Part shown: piece by piece, positions 8,912-17,741 of the stretch
Layout: each line of letters begins with the position of its first letter
How positions within the stretch are numbered: the stretch's first letter is position 1
Source of the DNA: Pseudoalteromonas sp. MM1
GTDB taxonomy: Bacteria > Pseudomonadota > Gammaproteobacteria > Enterobacterales > Alteromonadaceae
Length of the DNA stretch: 64,000 bases
Assembly (NCBI RefSeq): GCF_030296835.1
Contig: NZ_AP027922.1
Span: forward strand, 2,852,001 to 2,916,000
Direction of reading: 5' to 3'
Made by a program: the position numbers and the translations under genes
The notes under the pieces: model-generated
The model's input: only the letters and a program-made list of their open reading frames with translations
Databases searched by the model: none
What the model was told of the DNA's origin: nothing

Positions 8912-11046
8912 TGTTACGATTTGGCCTGCGCAGTAAATTTATACTTCTGTCGTGCTTTTTGTTTTTACTGCCGTGGCTTGGTTACGAGTACGTATGGGAA
9001 ATGGAAAAGTTTTTACGCCAAGGCCAAGAAAAAACCCTCGTAGGCACTACTCGCGCACTTGCCACTGCTTTGCACGAGCGCCCCGCACTTTTTGATGAGC
9101 AAACCAACTTTTTAGACCAAGTTGTAAAAGGGCGTGATTTATATGCCTATAATCTAAAAAACCCTATTCAACTTGATGGTAAGCTGAGCGACTGGCAAAG
9201 CTATCAACCACTTTTTTGGCATTACGATAAACGTTATTTACAAAAAACAGACCCAGAGCATAAAAGTGACGATTTATCGTTTGATCATATGGTGGGCAAA
9301 TTTGATAACTATTTATATGCCGTGTTTAAAGTCACCGACGATCATCTTATTTATCGCGCTAAAAATAGTTTAAGTATTACAAATAACGATTATTTAAAAA
9401 TTGGTATTAAAAGCCCAAACGGCGATTTTAATACATACATTATTGCACCGCGCCAAGACGGCTGGGTTAATGCGTTTGATGCGAATACCAAAATTCCGTT
9501 TACAAAAATTCAGGGCTTTTTTATACGCACTGAAACGGGATATAACGCAGAGCTGCGCTTTCCTATAAATATGCTGGGTAACAAGCTTGGCTTTGCCGTG
9601 GTCGATATAGACACAACAAAAGCACCGCTTGATTCTAAAATAATGGCAACCTCTAACTTAAATAACCCAAGCGATTTAGGCTCTGTATTGGTGCCCTCAC
9701 CCGAAATTAACCGAATTTTAAAAGGTATGGGCCACAGCGGTAGCCGTATTTGGGTGGTTGATAACCATCATCGCGTATTAGCACAGTCGGGCACAATTCA
9801 AAATGCCGATGGCGTATGGGCCGACGGGCTTAAAAACCAGCCGCCTAAAAATGCCTGGCAGCGCTTTGAACAAACATATTTGCACCCGCTTTATTATAAA
9901 ATTTTAACTCGCCCCGAAAACGAATTTTTAGATACCCTACACGATGTTGCCTCAATGCAAGGTGCGCATTTAGCTAAAGCACTCAAAGGGCAACCAGCGT
10001 CGTCTTGGCGGTTAACCCCCGATAGTAAAGCCGTTATTTTATCGGCGGCTTATCCTATTTGGATTGACGACAAAGTCATTGGCGCAGTCATCGCCGAGGA
10101 AACCACTAATGGTGTACGCACACTGCGTAATAAATCGCTCGAAAAGCTCTTTAACGTTATTTTAGCGGTGATGCTAATTGGTACCGTTACGTTGTTCTTT
10201 TTTGCTTCGCGTATTTCGAGCCGTATTAGGCGATTACGCGACACCGCAGAGCAAGCCATTGATGCCCAAGGGCGCATTACTGGCAGTATTAATTACAGCG
10301 ACTCAAACGATGAAATTGGCGACCTTTCACGAAGCTTTGCTAATATTGTTGGCCGATTGGGTGGATACACTAACTATTTAGAAAATATGTCATCGCGGTT
10401 ATCGCACGAACTGCGCACGCCGGTGGCTGTGGTGCGCTCATCACTTGAAAACTTACAAAGCCTGCCACAAAACGAGCTAAGCCAAAAATACTTAGAGCGC
10501 GCCAGTGAAGGGGTTGAACGTTTAGGTAAAATAATTACCACCATGAGCGAGGCCACACGCCTTGAACAAAGTATTCAAAGCAACGAGAGCGAGCCGTTTG
10601 ACTTACAAAAGGTTATTAATGGCTGCATGCAAGGCTACCAGCTTACTTACCCTGAACAGTTATTTGAGCTTGATGTATGCCAAAACCCTTTACCTATGCA
10701 AGGAGCCCCCGAATTTATAGCTCAGCTACTTGATAAACTTATTAATAATGCGCTGGAATTTAGTGAAGCAAATACGGCTATTAATGTAGGTCTTAAGCAG
10801 AGCGAAAATAAAGCAATATTAACAGTGAGTAATACTGGCCCCGCCCTGCCTGAAGGGCTAACTGAGCATATTTTTGATTCTATGGTGTCGGTGCGTAGCC
10901 AGCAAATGCAGCAACAACCGCACTTAGGGTTAGGGCTTTATATTGTAAGGCTAGTATGTGATTACCATAAAGGCAGTGTCACTGCGCAAAACAACGAGCG
11001 CGGTAATGGCGTGGTGTTTAAAGTAACCCTGCCTTTGCAAAGCTAG
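8911..11046 (+). CDS. pdsS: Dedicated sortase system sensor histidine kinase PdsS
   Basis: A 711-residue inner-membrane sensor kinase. A first helix (residues 10-28) and a second one near 415-437 flank a large periplasmic region. Its first part (IQLDGKLSDWQSY, then YLYAVFKVTDDHLIY) resembles a CBM9/DOMON-type beta sandwich, which is an inference from pattern only. HAMP, HisKA (LSHELRTP, His near 499) and HATPase (GLGLYIVRL) follow. The ATG at 8911 overlaps the pdsR stop; an upstream GTG in frame lies inside pdsR. The sensory domain suggests that the sortase system responds to a sugar-, haem- or surface-type ligand. Confidence 0.93.
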   Translation: MLRFGLRSKFILLSCFLFLLPWLGYEYVWEMEKFLRQGQEKTLVGTTRALATALHERPALFDEQTNFLDQVVKGRDLYAYNLKNPIQLDGKLSDWQSYQPLFWHYDKRYLQKTDPEHKSDDLSFDHMVGKFDNYLYAVFKVTDDHLIYRAKNSLSITNNDYLKIGIKSPNGDFNTYIIAPRQDGWVNAFDANTKIPFTKIQGFFIRTETGYNAELRFPINMLGNKLGFAVVDIDTTKAPLDSKIMATSNLNNPSDLGSVLVPSPEINRILKGMGHSGSRIWVVDNHHRVLAQSGTIQNADGVWADGLKNQPPKNAWQRFEQTYLHPLYYKILTRPENEFLDTLHDVASMQGAHLAKALKGQPASSWRLTPDSKAVILSAAYPIWIDDKVIGAVIAEETTNGVRTLRNKSLEKLFNVILAVMLIGTVTLFFFASRISSRIRRLRDTAEQAIDAQGRITGSINYSDSNDEIGDLSRSFANIVGRLGGYTNYLENMSSRLSHELRTPVAVVRSSLENLQSLPQNELSQKYLERASEGVERLGKIITTMSEATRLEQSIQSNESEPFDLQKVINGCMQGYQLTYPEQLFELDVCQNPLPMQGAPEFIAQLLDKLINNALEFSEANTAINVGLKQSENKAILTVSNTGPALPEGLTEHIFDSMVSVRSQQMQQQPHLGLGLYIVRLVCDYHKGSVTAQNNERGNGVVFKVTLPLQS

Positions 11047-11170
11047 GCTGTGCTACAAGTGATACTTTTTTTGCACAGTGATTACAATTTACTACAACTT
11101 AAAATGTAACTATTCACTTTTAATTCAGTCGAACGGCCATACCCTGAACGCTAATTAAGGAGAATAGATC

Positions 11171-11335
11171 ATGAACAGTCCACTTGAGCGTGAAGAGATC
11201 GAATTTATTTTTGATCTATACAGGCCCCAAGAGCAAGCGCCTAGCTTACCTTCAGAGCCTGCCAACTCTACATATAAAAACTTACGACAGCCAGAGCAAG
11301 TTAAAAACGAAGGCGTGTCTGAATACCTCAGCTAG
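11171..11335 (+). CDS. Small unknown acidic protein (54 aa)
   Basis: A short frame that starts MNSPLEREEIEFIFDLYRP and ends EGVSEYLS. It has a very good ribosome-binding site (AAGGAG eight bases before the ATG), an acidic N-terminal helix and a Pro/Gln-rich middle, with no signal peptide or transmembrane segment. It begins 125 bases after pdsS and ends nine bases before the convergent cca gene. I do not recognise a family. The strong translation signal and conserved-looking N-terminus argue for a real gene; confirmation would need homologues or expression data. Confidence 0.6.
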   Translation: MNSPLEREEIEFIFDLYRPQEQAPSLPSEPANSTYKNLRQPEQVKNEGVSEYLS

Positions 11336-11343
11336 GGTATTAC

Positions 11344-12594
11344 CTATTGCGTTGCCTGCTCATTTTGTAAGAACGCTTTAATACAGTTTATTTCTGCCAG
11401 CTTAACCTCTTCGCCTATTTCTGGGCCTTTTTTGCCATTTTTAAGTGCAGCTTGCACTACCTGCTTTTTATCTAATTTTTGTAATTCATAAAAAATTGCA
11501 CGCAGCTTAGCTCCTTGCGGATAGGGCTTATCTACGAGCGTGTCTCCTCGCCCTTGCGCATCACATTGGCATGCTTGGGTAAAAGCAATAAATCGCTCTG
11601 GGTGCACTAAAGCATTTAAATTATTGACAATTAATTTATGAATCGTTTGTGGTCTTAATTGCTCCAGCGTATGGCATAAGGTGTGATTATCGCTGGTGAG
11701 TACGCCAATATCACGAAAGCGATTAGGCACTTTTAAGCGCTCACAAAACTTTTCTACTACGGCTACCCCTTCGCGCTCATGACCGCGTAAATTACCGCGT
11801 TTTTTAAAGCTCAGTGCCTTACCAAAATCATGAGTTAATGCCGCAAACCGTGTTTCTAAATTAAAGTTTAAATCGGCGGCGCGCCTAAGTACCAACATAG
11901 TATGAACCAACACATCGCCTTCGGGGTGGTGATTGGCAGGTTGCGGCACACCGTCCATTTGCTCTATTTCAGGGAAAATACCTAAACCATGGAGTGCTTT
12001 AAAATAAAGTTCAGGGTGTTTTTCACCCAGTGCTTTTTCGGTTTCAAGCCATACGCGTTCAGGCACTAAATGATCAAGCTCACCTTTATTTTTAAGCTCA
12101 CGCATTAATGCATACGTACTTGGGTGAATACGCCACTCACTTCCGTAGCGTGCCAAAAAACGCGCTATGCGTAATACCCTTACAGGGTCTTCTACAAAGG
12201 CCTCTGTGGTGTGGCGCAATATTTTATTGTGTAAATCACTTTGGCCATCAAAAGGGTCAATAACGGTGCCGTTTTCATCAAGTGCCATTGAGTTTATAGT
12301 TAAATCGCGCCTTGCAAGGTCTTCTTCGAGTGTGACATTAGGACTGGCGTCTACCACAAAGCCGGTATAGCCTTTACCGCTTTTTCGCTCAGTGCGTCCC
12401 AAGGCGTATTCTTCTTTTGTTTTTGGGTGTAAATAAACCGGAAAATCACTTCCTATAGGCACAAAACCAAGCGATTCCATCGTTTTGGGTGTTTCGCCTA
12501 TAACAACATAATCGTTATCTTTTGATGCTATATTAAGAAGCTGGTCGCGTACCGCGCCACCAACAAGGTAAACTTGCTTAAGGTTGTGTTTCAC
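11344..12594 (-). CDS. cca: tRNA nucleotidyltransferase (CCA-adding) with HD domain
   Basis: This 416-residue enzyme adds or repairs the 3' CCA of tRNAs. The nucleotidyltransferase core starts VYLVGGAVRDQLL and has DNDYVVIG and the RRDLTINSMA motif. A C-terminal HD phosphohydrolase domain (FAALTHDFGKA near residue 250) identifies the longer gammaproteobacterial bifunctional type, and the length matches E. coli Cca. The pcnB product at 26.9-28.3 kb belongs to the same superfamily, but its length and C-terminus differ. The gene stands alone, convergent with the 54-residue gene and divergent from a small membrane protein gene. Confidence 0.96.
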   Translation of the reverse strand: MKHNLKQVYLVGGAVRDQLLNIASKDNDYVVIGETPKTMESLGFVPIGSDFPVYLHPKTKEEYALGRTERKSGKGYTGFVVDASPNVTLEEDLARRDLTINSMALDENGTVIDPFDGQSDLHNKILRHTTEAFVEDPVRVLRIARFLARYGSEWRIHPSTYALMRELKNKGELDHLVPERVWLETEKALGEKHPELYFKALHGLGIFPEIEQMDGVPQPANHHPEGDVLVHTMLVLRRAADLNFNLETRFAALTHDFGKALSFKKRGNLRGHEREGVAVVEKFCERLKVPNRFRDIGVLTSDNHTLCHTLEQLRPQTIHKLIVNNLNALVHPERFIAFTQACQCDAQGRGDTLVDKPYPQGAKLRAIFYELQKLDKKQVVQAALKNGKKGPEIGEEVKLAEINCIKAFLQNEQATQ

Positions 12595-12718
12595 TGTTTA
12601 TCCTAATCACACTGGGTGGTTATTTGATATAGATCATACCATTAAAATAGCCATTGTTTGCCAAGCTTAAGTAAGCTCATTACAATAGCGCTTTATTTTA
12701 GCTGCAGCCTCACTCTCA

Positions 12719-12946
12719 ATGAAAAATCATTCATCAAAAAAAGAACTTATGCTACTGCCTATATTACTTGTGGTTATTGTAATGTGCGTGGCGGGACACT
12801 TTTTACTACAGGCAAACTTTCAAGATAGCAACATGGTTGAATACATGTTGGCAGCGCTGCCCTTTGCAATGTTTGGCCTAGTTATTGTGGCATTTAAAAT
12901 GGCGGCTAAAAGCGAAGCCAATGAGCAAAACGAGCAAGACTCTTAA
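12719..12946 (+). CDS. Small two-helix membrane protein (75 aa)
   Basis: Two hydrophobic helices (about residues 11-30 and 41-61) with a short connecting loop and a charged C-terminal tail (KSEANEQNEQDS). No family is recognised. It lies divergently from cca, and its stop codon directly abuts the stop codon of the convergent DUF1543 gene with no gap. Size and topology fit a small inner-membrane protein, but nothing in the sequence gives a function. Confidence 0.6.
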   Translation: MKNHSSKKELMLLPILLVVIVMCVAGHFLLQANFQDSNMVEYMLAALPFAMFGLVIVAFKMAAKSEANEQNEQDS

Positions 12947-13447
12947 TCAAAGAATATAATATCCAAACCAATCGGGCTTAATTGGCTGAGTATGTCCACT
13001 AGGCGTAAGCTTAATATTTAGTTGGCTGTCGAGTAAATCTATTGCAAAGCAGTCATCTACATCATGTAAATCATCTTTATGAATATGACTAAGGCCTGCA
13101 AGTAAGTCGTTTTTAGCGCGCTGCTTGGCCTCTGTTGCGCTACTGGCAACATATAAGGCAAAGTCGTGTTGCTCAGCCATAGAGTCACTTCTGTAAGCGC
13201 CTAAATTAACAAAGTACAGCTGCTTATTTTGCTCAACATAACTATCAACGACCTCTACTTTATAACCGTCGATATGGTTAATTGCCATGTAGCTATCCAT
13301 ATGCACATTGTTTTTATCGCCTACCCATTGGCTTTTTAGCTTTGAATAAGTTTGCTCAATACTTTGCCCTACTACAAAGCGAATATCGTGCATTTCTATG
13401 TGGCAGCCTTGAATCCGCCCACCTAGATACACCATAAATAACTGCAT
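12947..13447 (-). CDS. DUF1543 domain protein
   Basis: A 166-residue soluble protein with two similar halves typical of the DUF1543 family. The first runs from LFMVYLGGRIQGCHIEMHDIRFVVG and the second from YFVNLGAYRSDSMAEQHDFALYVA. No enzyme motif is apparent and the function of the family is unknown. It lies 20 bases upstream of the glrR stop on the opposite side of that operon's end, on the same strand, so it may be transcribed by read-through from glrK-qseG-glrR. Confidence 0.75.
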   Translation of the reverse strand: MQLFMVYLGGRIQGCHIEMHDIRFVVGQSIEQTYSKLKSQWVGDKNNVHMDSYMAINHIDGYKVEVVDSYVEQNKQLYFVNLGAYRSDSMAEQHDFALYVASSATEAKQRAKNDLLAGLSHIHKDDLHDVDDCFAIDLLDSQLNIKLTPSGHTQPIKPDWFGYYIL

Positions 13448-13467
13448 TTAATAACCTTGATCGTAAA

Positions 13468-14817
13468 TTACACTAAATTATCGACATCAATATTGTGTTT
13501 TTTTATTAGCTTATAAAAATCTGAACGGTTTCGTTTAGCAAGCTTTGCGCCTTCGGCTACATTACCGCCAGCCATTTTGAGGGTATTTATTACATAATCG
13601 CGCTCAAACTCTTTTTTGGCATCATTTAAAGAAAGCGGCTCGGCACTGGCTTGGTTTGAGTTAAGTGCATTTAACACTAAATGCGCAGAAATAACCTCGC
13701 TGGCACTTAATGCAACCACTTGCTCTACAACATTTTGTAATTGGCGAATATTCCCTGGCCAGTCGTAACGCACCAGTGCATGCATGGCATCGTTTGCAAA
13801 ACGTTTTTCTTTTTGGTTCATTCGCTTTGCAATACTGGCGCTAAAGTGCTGAGCAAGCAGGCTTATATCTTCGCGGCGCTCACAAAGCGGCGGTAATTTT
13901 AAATTTACAACGTTTAGGCGGTAGTATAAATCTTCCCTAAATTGTTGATTGCTAATCGCATCGGGTAAATTTTTATGCGTGGCCGATACAATGCGCACAT
14001 CAATAGGAATTTCTTCTTGAAAACCCACCGGGCGTATGGTTTTTTCTTGTAGTACACGCAGTAACTTAACTTGTAAATTAAGCGGCATATCGCCAATTTC
14101 ATCTAAAAATAAGGTGCCACCCTGCGCTTGCTGAAACAAACCTTGGTGATCTTTTACAGCCCCAGTAAATGCCCCCTTTTTATGGCCAAATAATTCTGAC
14201 TCTAAAAGCTCCCCTGGCACTGCGCCACAGTTAATGGCCACAAAAGGCCCTTCACTTACATGGCTGTGTTGATGAATCGCTTGCGCCAATAACTCTTTAC
14301 CTGTACCACTGGCGCCTGAAATAAGCACATTTACTTGGGTTGGCCCTAATAATTTTACTTGTTCAAGTAGGTGTAACATAGCGCCACTGCGCGTGACTAT
14401 ATTACTTTTTTGAGGCGTTTCTTCTGCGTTGACGCCATGTATTTCAATGGCTTTGGCTAGGCTGTCAAATAGCTCATCTTTATCTACCGGTTTTGTTATA
14501 AACGCAAAAATACCTTGTTTTGTCGCCTCAACCGCATCGGGTATAGAGCCATGCGCTGTCATCATTATTACCGGCAGTGCTGGGTAGCGGCTTTGTAATT
14601 GGCGATGTAAGGCCATGCCGTCCATTTCGTCCATACGCAGGTCTGTTATAACTGCATCAAACACGTGGCTTTTAAGAACTTGCAATGCAAGTATGCCGCT
14701 TTCACAGGTAGTTACTTCGTACCCTTTAGACTCGATTCTTAGCGCGAGTAATTTAAGTAAACTTGCATCATCATCAACAAGTAATACTTTTGCACCTTGT
14801 GCTGTGTGTGTTGCCAT
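13468..14817 (-). CDS. glrR: Sigma-54-dependent response regulator GlrR
   Basis: A 449-residue bacterial enhancer-binding protein. Receiver domain: KVLLVDDDASLL with phosphoacceptor Asp near residue 59 (AVITDLRMD). AAA+ domain: Walker A GASGTGKE near 170, then the sigma-54 contact loop GAFTGA and LFLDEIGDM. A Fis-type helix-turn-helix ends the protein (AEGAKLAKRNRSDFYKLI). In enterobacteria GlrR (QseF) activates sigma-54 promoters from upstream palindromes. The gene is third in glrK-qseG-glrR, two bases after qseG. A candidate target, the EF-hand cluster, lies divergently upstream of the operon. Confidence 0.94.
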   Translation of the reverse strand: MATHTAQGAKVLLVDDDASLLKLLALRIESKGYEVTTCESGILALQVLKSHVFDAVITDLRMDEMDGMALHRQLQSRYPALPVIMMTAHGSIPDAVEATKQGIFAFITKPVDKDELFDSLAKAIEIHGVNAEETPQKSNIVTRSGAMLHLLEQVKLLGPTQVNVLISGASGTGKELLAQAIHQHSHVSEGPFVAINCGAVPGELLESELFGHKKGAFTGAVKDHQGLFQQAQGGTLFLDEIGDMPLNLQVKLLRVLQEKTIRPVGFQEEIPIDVRIVSATHKNLPDAISNQQFREDLYYRLNVVNLKLPPLCERREDISLLAQHFSASIAKRMNQKEKRFANDAMHALVRYDWPGNIRQLQNVVEQVVALSASEVISAHLVLNALNSNQASAEPLSLNDAKKEFERDYVINTLKMAGGNVAEGAKLAKRNRSDFYKLIKKHNIDVDNLV

Positions 14818-14819
14818 GA

Positions 14820-15341
14820 TTACTGCTCCTTAGTGTCTTCGCGTAGTAATAACTGTTGCTCTATTGTGGCTAAAGACGATAACGTTTGCTGCATTTTGTC
14901 ATTTAACGCCTGCTGCTCTTTTAGCGCATTGATTTGCCGAGTAACATGCTGCTTTTGAAGCCATAAATATTGTTTAATAGGGTCTGGCCAAAAGTAGGCT
15001 AAATCGAGTTTTTGCAAGCGCGCCATTACCTCTTCGGGTGCGCTTGAAGTATTAATACACATATATTTAAAAAAGCGTTTTAGCTCTTTTTCACCTAAAT
15101 AAGTGTGTAGGCTTGGTTTTACTTTAAAACCACCACATTGATTAGCATGCCATGCAACTACACGTGCTGCGCTGGGGTAAACGGGGTCACTTTTAGGACG
15201 CTTTTTAGGATTTGGCACCGCATTTTTTGCAGGTGTAGCCTCCTGTGACACAGCTGCTGTTTGTGTGTTATTTATTTCACAGCCAGCTAAAATAACCGCA
15301 CTACTGAGCACACATAAAATAGCTATTAAACGCGTACGCAT
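14820..15341 (-). CDS. qseG: QseG-like outer-membrane lipoprotein
   Basis: A 173-residue lipoprotein with a signal peptide ending in the lipobox LAGC (Cys 21), a Pro/Lys-rich linker and a helical C-terminal half with coiled-coil character (residues 125-165). Position between a GlrK-type kinase and a GlrR-type regulator identifies it as the QseG component, which in enterobacteria modulates kinase activity from the outer membrane. Similarity to enterobacterial QseG is positional more than sequence-obvious. Four bases separate it from glrK upstream and two from glrR downstream. Confidence 0.8.
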   Translation of the reverse strand: MRTRLIAILCVLSSAVILAGCEINNTQTAAVSQEATPAKNAVPNPKKRPKSDPVYPSAARVVAWHANQCGGFKVKPSLHTYLGEKELKRFFKYMCINTSSAPEEVMARLQKLDLAYFWPDPIKQYLWLQKQHVTRQINALKEQQALNDKMQQTLSSLATIEQQLLLREDTKEQ

Positions 15342-15345
15342 GCTA

Positions 15346-16803
15346 TTAAACTCCTTGATTAATTAAAGGTATTTTTATTGTAAATAAGCAGCCTTGAGGC
15401 TGGTTATGCTCAACACTGAGCTGACCTTGTAACTGCTCAACCGACTCTTTTACTATGGTTAAACCTAGGCCACTGCCTTGCAGCGTAACATCTTTATTAT
15501 GCTTACCTTGGTAAAATGCGCTGAATATCTGGTTTTTTTCTTGCTCTTTAATGCCACAGCCTTCATCGCGCACTTGCATTGTTAGTCGCTTTTGCTCAAG
15601 CGCTAAGGTTACATCTACGCTTTGCCCTGTATTTGAAAACTTTAACGCATTAGAAATGAGCTGAATAAGGGTCATTTCTATCAGCTCTGCGGGTAATGCA
15701 AGTGGCTGTTTTGTTGTGCTGTTATGCCAATTTAAACTTTGCTGCTTAGCCGTTAAACGGTGCTCAAAGTGGCTGTTTATTTTATTTATTAAATTATCAA
15801 ATTCGACTTCGCTAACGCTGTCTTTACTGGTTCTGATAGCGTTATAACTAAGCAGGCTGTCAATCATAGTGCGCAAACGCACCATAGATTGGCTAATAAG
15901 CTCAAGCACAGCTTGCTGCTCTTTTGTAATAGGCCCGACGATTTCATCGCTAAGTAAGTCGGTGCCCTCAACCATTGAAGCCAACGGCGTTTTAAGCTCA
16001 TGGGTTACATGGCGTAAAAAGGTATCTTTTTGTTGCTCGAGCATATGTAGCTGCTCTTGCACCCATTGTAGTTTTTCGCCCAATTCCACCAGCTCACTTG
16101 AACCTTGCACTGCTATTTTTTGCTGCCAATGCCCTTGCCCTAGTTTATCTATTACCGACGTAAGCCCTTTTAAACGTTTACTTATGCGCCATAAAAACCC
16201 TCCACCAACAAGTAAAGTAAGCGGTATAAGCGCCACTAACCAGTTAATAAACGAGCTTTGCAAAGTACTTAACTCATTTTGGTTGTTTTGAATTTGCGCT
16301 GCATTTGTATCGCGCAACCACACCGTAAGCTCAGCCACTAAATCGCTAATAGGCACAAACAATGCTGCATCTTGTTGGTTATTTTCAATCAAAGCTTGAT
16401 GAGTGCTACGTAATGTTGTTGCTAAGCGACGCCACTGCATAGTGTATTGCTGTGAGGCACTGGCTTGGCTAAGAGTGTCGATTGTTTGTAATGAGGATTG
16501 CCATTTTTCGTTTATTAACGTGTCGAGCGACTCGCTTTTTAAAACCCAGTTTTGACGCGTTGCCCGCTCAAGACTATTAAGCTCTTGCTTTAAAAAGTTA
16601 AACGACTTAGTAACCTGGTAATTATTACTGACAATAAGCTGAGTAACAGCGAGCTGCTTATTTAATGCATTTAAAAAAACAATAACCACTAAACTAAGCG
16701 GCAGTAACGACAGCAGCATACTTATTATAAACTGACCTATTAAGTTAGGCCGCCAATTAAGCATTGCACGATACTTGTTAGCAAGCGTTACAGGCATTAT
16801 CAT
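15346..16803 (-). CDS. glrK: Sensor histidine kinase GlrK
   Basis: A 485-residue membrane kinase. Transmembrane helices at about 24-46 and 190-207 enclose a helical periplasmic domain of about 140 residues with no ligand pocket apparent. HAMP, HisKA (FLRHVTHELKTPLAS, His near 268) and HATPase (NALKFSNTGQ, GSGLGLTIVKE) follow. It is first in the operon and divergent from the EF-hand genes across 295 bases. In enterobacteria this kinase phosphorylates GlrR in response to envelope conditions. The ATG at 16803 and an in-frame ATG two codons later are both possible starts. Confidence 0.92.
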   Translation of the reverse strand: MIMPVTLANKYRAMLNWRPNLIGQFIISMLLSLLPLSLVVIVFLNALNKQLAVTQLIVSNNYQVTKSFNFLKQELNSLERATRQNWVLKSESLDTLINEKWQSSLQTIDTLSQASASQQYTMQWRRLATTLRSTHQALIENNQQDAALFVPISDLVAELTVWLRDTNAAQIQNNQNELSTLQSSFINWLVALIPLTLLVGGGFLWRISKRLKGLTSVIDKLGQGHWQQKIAVQGSSELVELGEKLQWVQEQLHMLEQQKDTFLRHVTHELKTPLASMVEGTDLLSDEIVGPITKEQQAVLELISQSMVRLRTMIDSLLSYNAIRTSKDSVSEVEFDNLINKINSHFEHRLTAKQQSLNWHNSTTKQPLALPAELIEMTLIQLISNALKFSNTGQSVDVTLALEQKRLTMQVRDEGCGIKEQEKNQIFSAFYQGKHNKDVTLQGSGLGLTIVKESVEQLQGQLSVEHNQPQGCLFTIKIPLINQGV

Positions 16804-16892
16804 TTCCTTTTATTGTTTTAAGCGCTCTATTTTAGTTACTTACCTTATACTCTCGCTGAATCAACTTCTATATTTAACCCAACATATCCACT

Positions 16893-16910
16893 TGTTGCTA
16901 TTTAGCAACA
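16893..16910. promoter_or_regulatory. 18-bp palindrome, candidate GlrR site
   Basis: TGTTGCTATTTAGCAACA has perfect eight-base arms and the layout TGTT-N10-AACA, one base per arm away from the TGTC-N10-GACA known for enterobacterial GlrR. It lies about 140 bases upstream of a sigma-54-like promoter, a normal distance for an enhancer site, and between glrK and the EF-hand genes. Confidence 0.55.
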
Positions 16911-17047
16911 CGCTAAGTTATTGATAACTATGCTAAGTATTAATACTGCGTACTGCCTGTTGCAAAATTAACACATATATAAGTAAATATTTCCGATTAG
17001 CGCCAAACAATACACGTAAGTCATTGATTTTAATTAATTATATATGT

Positions 17048-17063
17048 TGGCACTATTTTTGTA
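17048..17063 (+). promoter_or_regulatory. Candidate sigma-54 promoter for the EF-hand genes
   Basis: TGGCAC, five bases, then TTGTA matches the TGGCAC-N5-TTGCA -24/-12 consensus at all but one core position (T for C at -12), with correct spacing. Transcription would start near 17074, about 25 bases before the first EF-hand gene, which has its own AAGGA ribosome-binding site. Confidence 0.6.
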
Positions 17064-17098
17064 ATAGTGAGTGCAACTTTAATCAATAAGGAAATTAA

Positions 17099-17332
17099 AT
17101 GAACAACCGCTTTTTAGTAATTTTACCCATGCTGGCTTTTGGGTTTATGGGCACAGATGCAATAGCTATGGACGTTCAAGCTACATTTAATGAGCTAGAT
17201 AAAGACAGTAATGGCACACTTAGCGAATCAGAAGCGGGTGAAGATGCCGTGTTACACGAAAACTTTTCACAAATAGACACTAACCAAGATGGTCAGTTAT
17301 CGCTAAGTGAATTCAAAAAGTTTATTCAGTAA
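17099..17332 (+). CDS. Secreted EF-hand protein 1
   Basis: A 77-residue protein with an N-terminal signal peptide (to about residue 22) and two EF-hand loops, DKDSNGTLSESE and DTNQDGQLSLSE, both with acidic residues at positions 1, 3, 5 and 12. It should bind two calcium ions in the periplasm or outside the cell. It is first of four tandem genes of the same design and follows the sigma-54-like promoter. There is no enzymatic domain. The target it would act on is unknown. Confidence 0.85.
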   Translation: MNNRFLVILPMLAFGFMGTDAIAMDVQATFNELDKDSNGTLSESEAGEDAVLHENFSQIDTNQDGQLSLSEFKKFIQ

Positions 17333-17356
17333 ATTCATTTAATAAGGAACATAATT

Positions 17357-17584
17357 ATGAAACAACTTATCGCAGCATTTGCATTAATGTTTTTAGCAAT
17401 TAGCGCCACGGCTTTAGCCTCTTCTGTCAACATTCGCTTTGCTCATTTAGACAAAGATATGGATGGCGCTGTGTCGCTTGCAGAAGCAAAGCAAGACAAA
17501 GAAGTCATGAGACAATTTGCCGATTTAGATGAAAACGAAGATAAAGAAATCTCAAAAGAAGAGTTTCAAAACTTTAAACCTTAA
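17357..17584 (+). CDS. Secreted EF-hand protein 2
   Basis: A 75-residue protein: signal peptide to about residue 22 (ALAS), then two EF-hands. The first loop, DKDMDGAVSLAE, is canonical. The second, DENEDKEISKEE, has Lys where loop position 6 is normally Gly, so binding may be weaker. It lies 24 bases after the first EF-hand gene behind an AAGGA ribosome-binding site. The protein is very acidic and lysine-rich. It is clearly a paralogue of its neighbours, though the sequence has diverged well beyond a recent duplication. Confidence 0.83.
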   Translation: MKQLIAAFALMFLAISATALASSVNIRFAHLDKDMDGAVSLAEAKQDKEVMRQFADLDENEDKEISKEEFQNFKP

Positions 17585-17599
17585 TTAAGTTTTACTTAA

Positions 17600-17630
17600 G
17601 CTTTTACCTAGTAAGCTAGGTATCAAAAGC
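17600..17630. other. Hairpin between EF-hand genes 2 and 3
   Basis: Nested arms GCTTTT/AAAAGC and ACCTAG/CTAGGT enclose a TAAG loop. No long T-run follows, so it is probably a processing or attenuation hairpin that lowers expression of the last two EF-hand genes rather than a full terminator. Confidence 0.45.
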
Positions 17631-17741
17631 ATTTGCCATAATCCCTGAGGGAATGTGTAAACGGATTTAATGTTGGGAAGTTAAATTATGGCAAGTGCTT
17701 TTTTTATTAATCTACAAACACTGTATGTTGGAAGGAAAACC

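Noticed and set aside
15869..16291. 140-codon frame opposite glrK
   Set aside because: It overlaps the kinase domain on the other strand and is serine/cysteine-rich low-complexity sequence typical of antisense frames.
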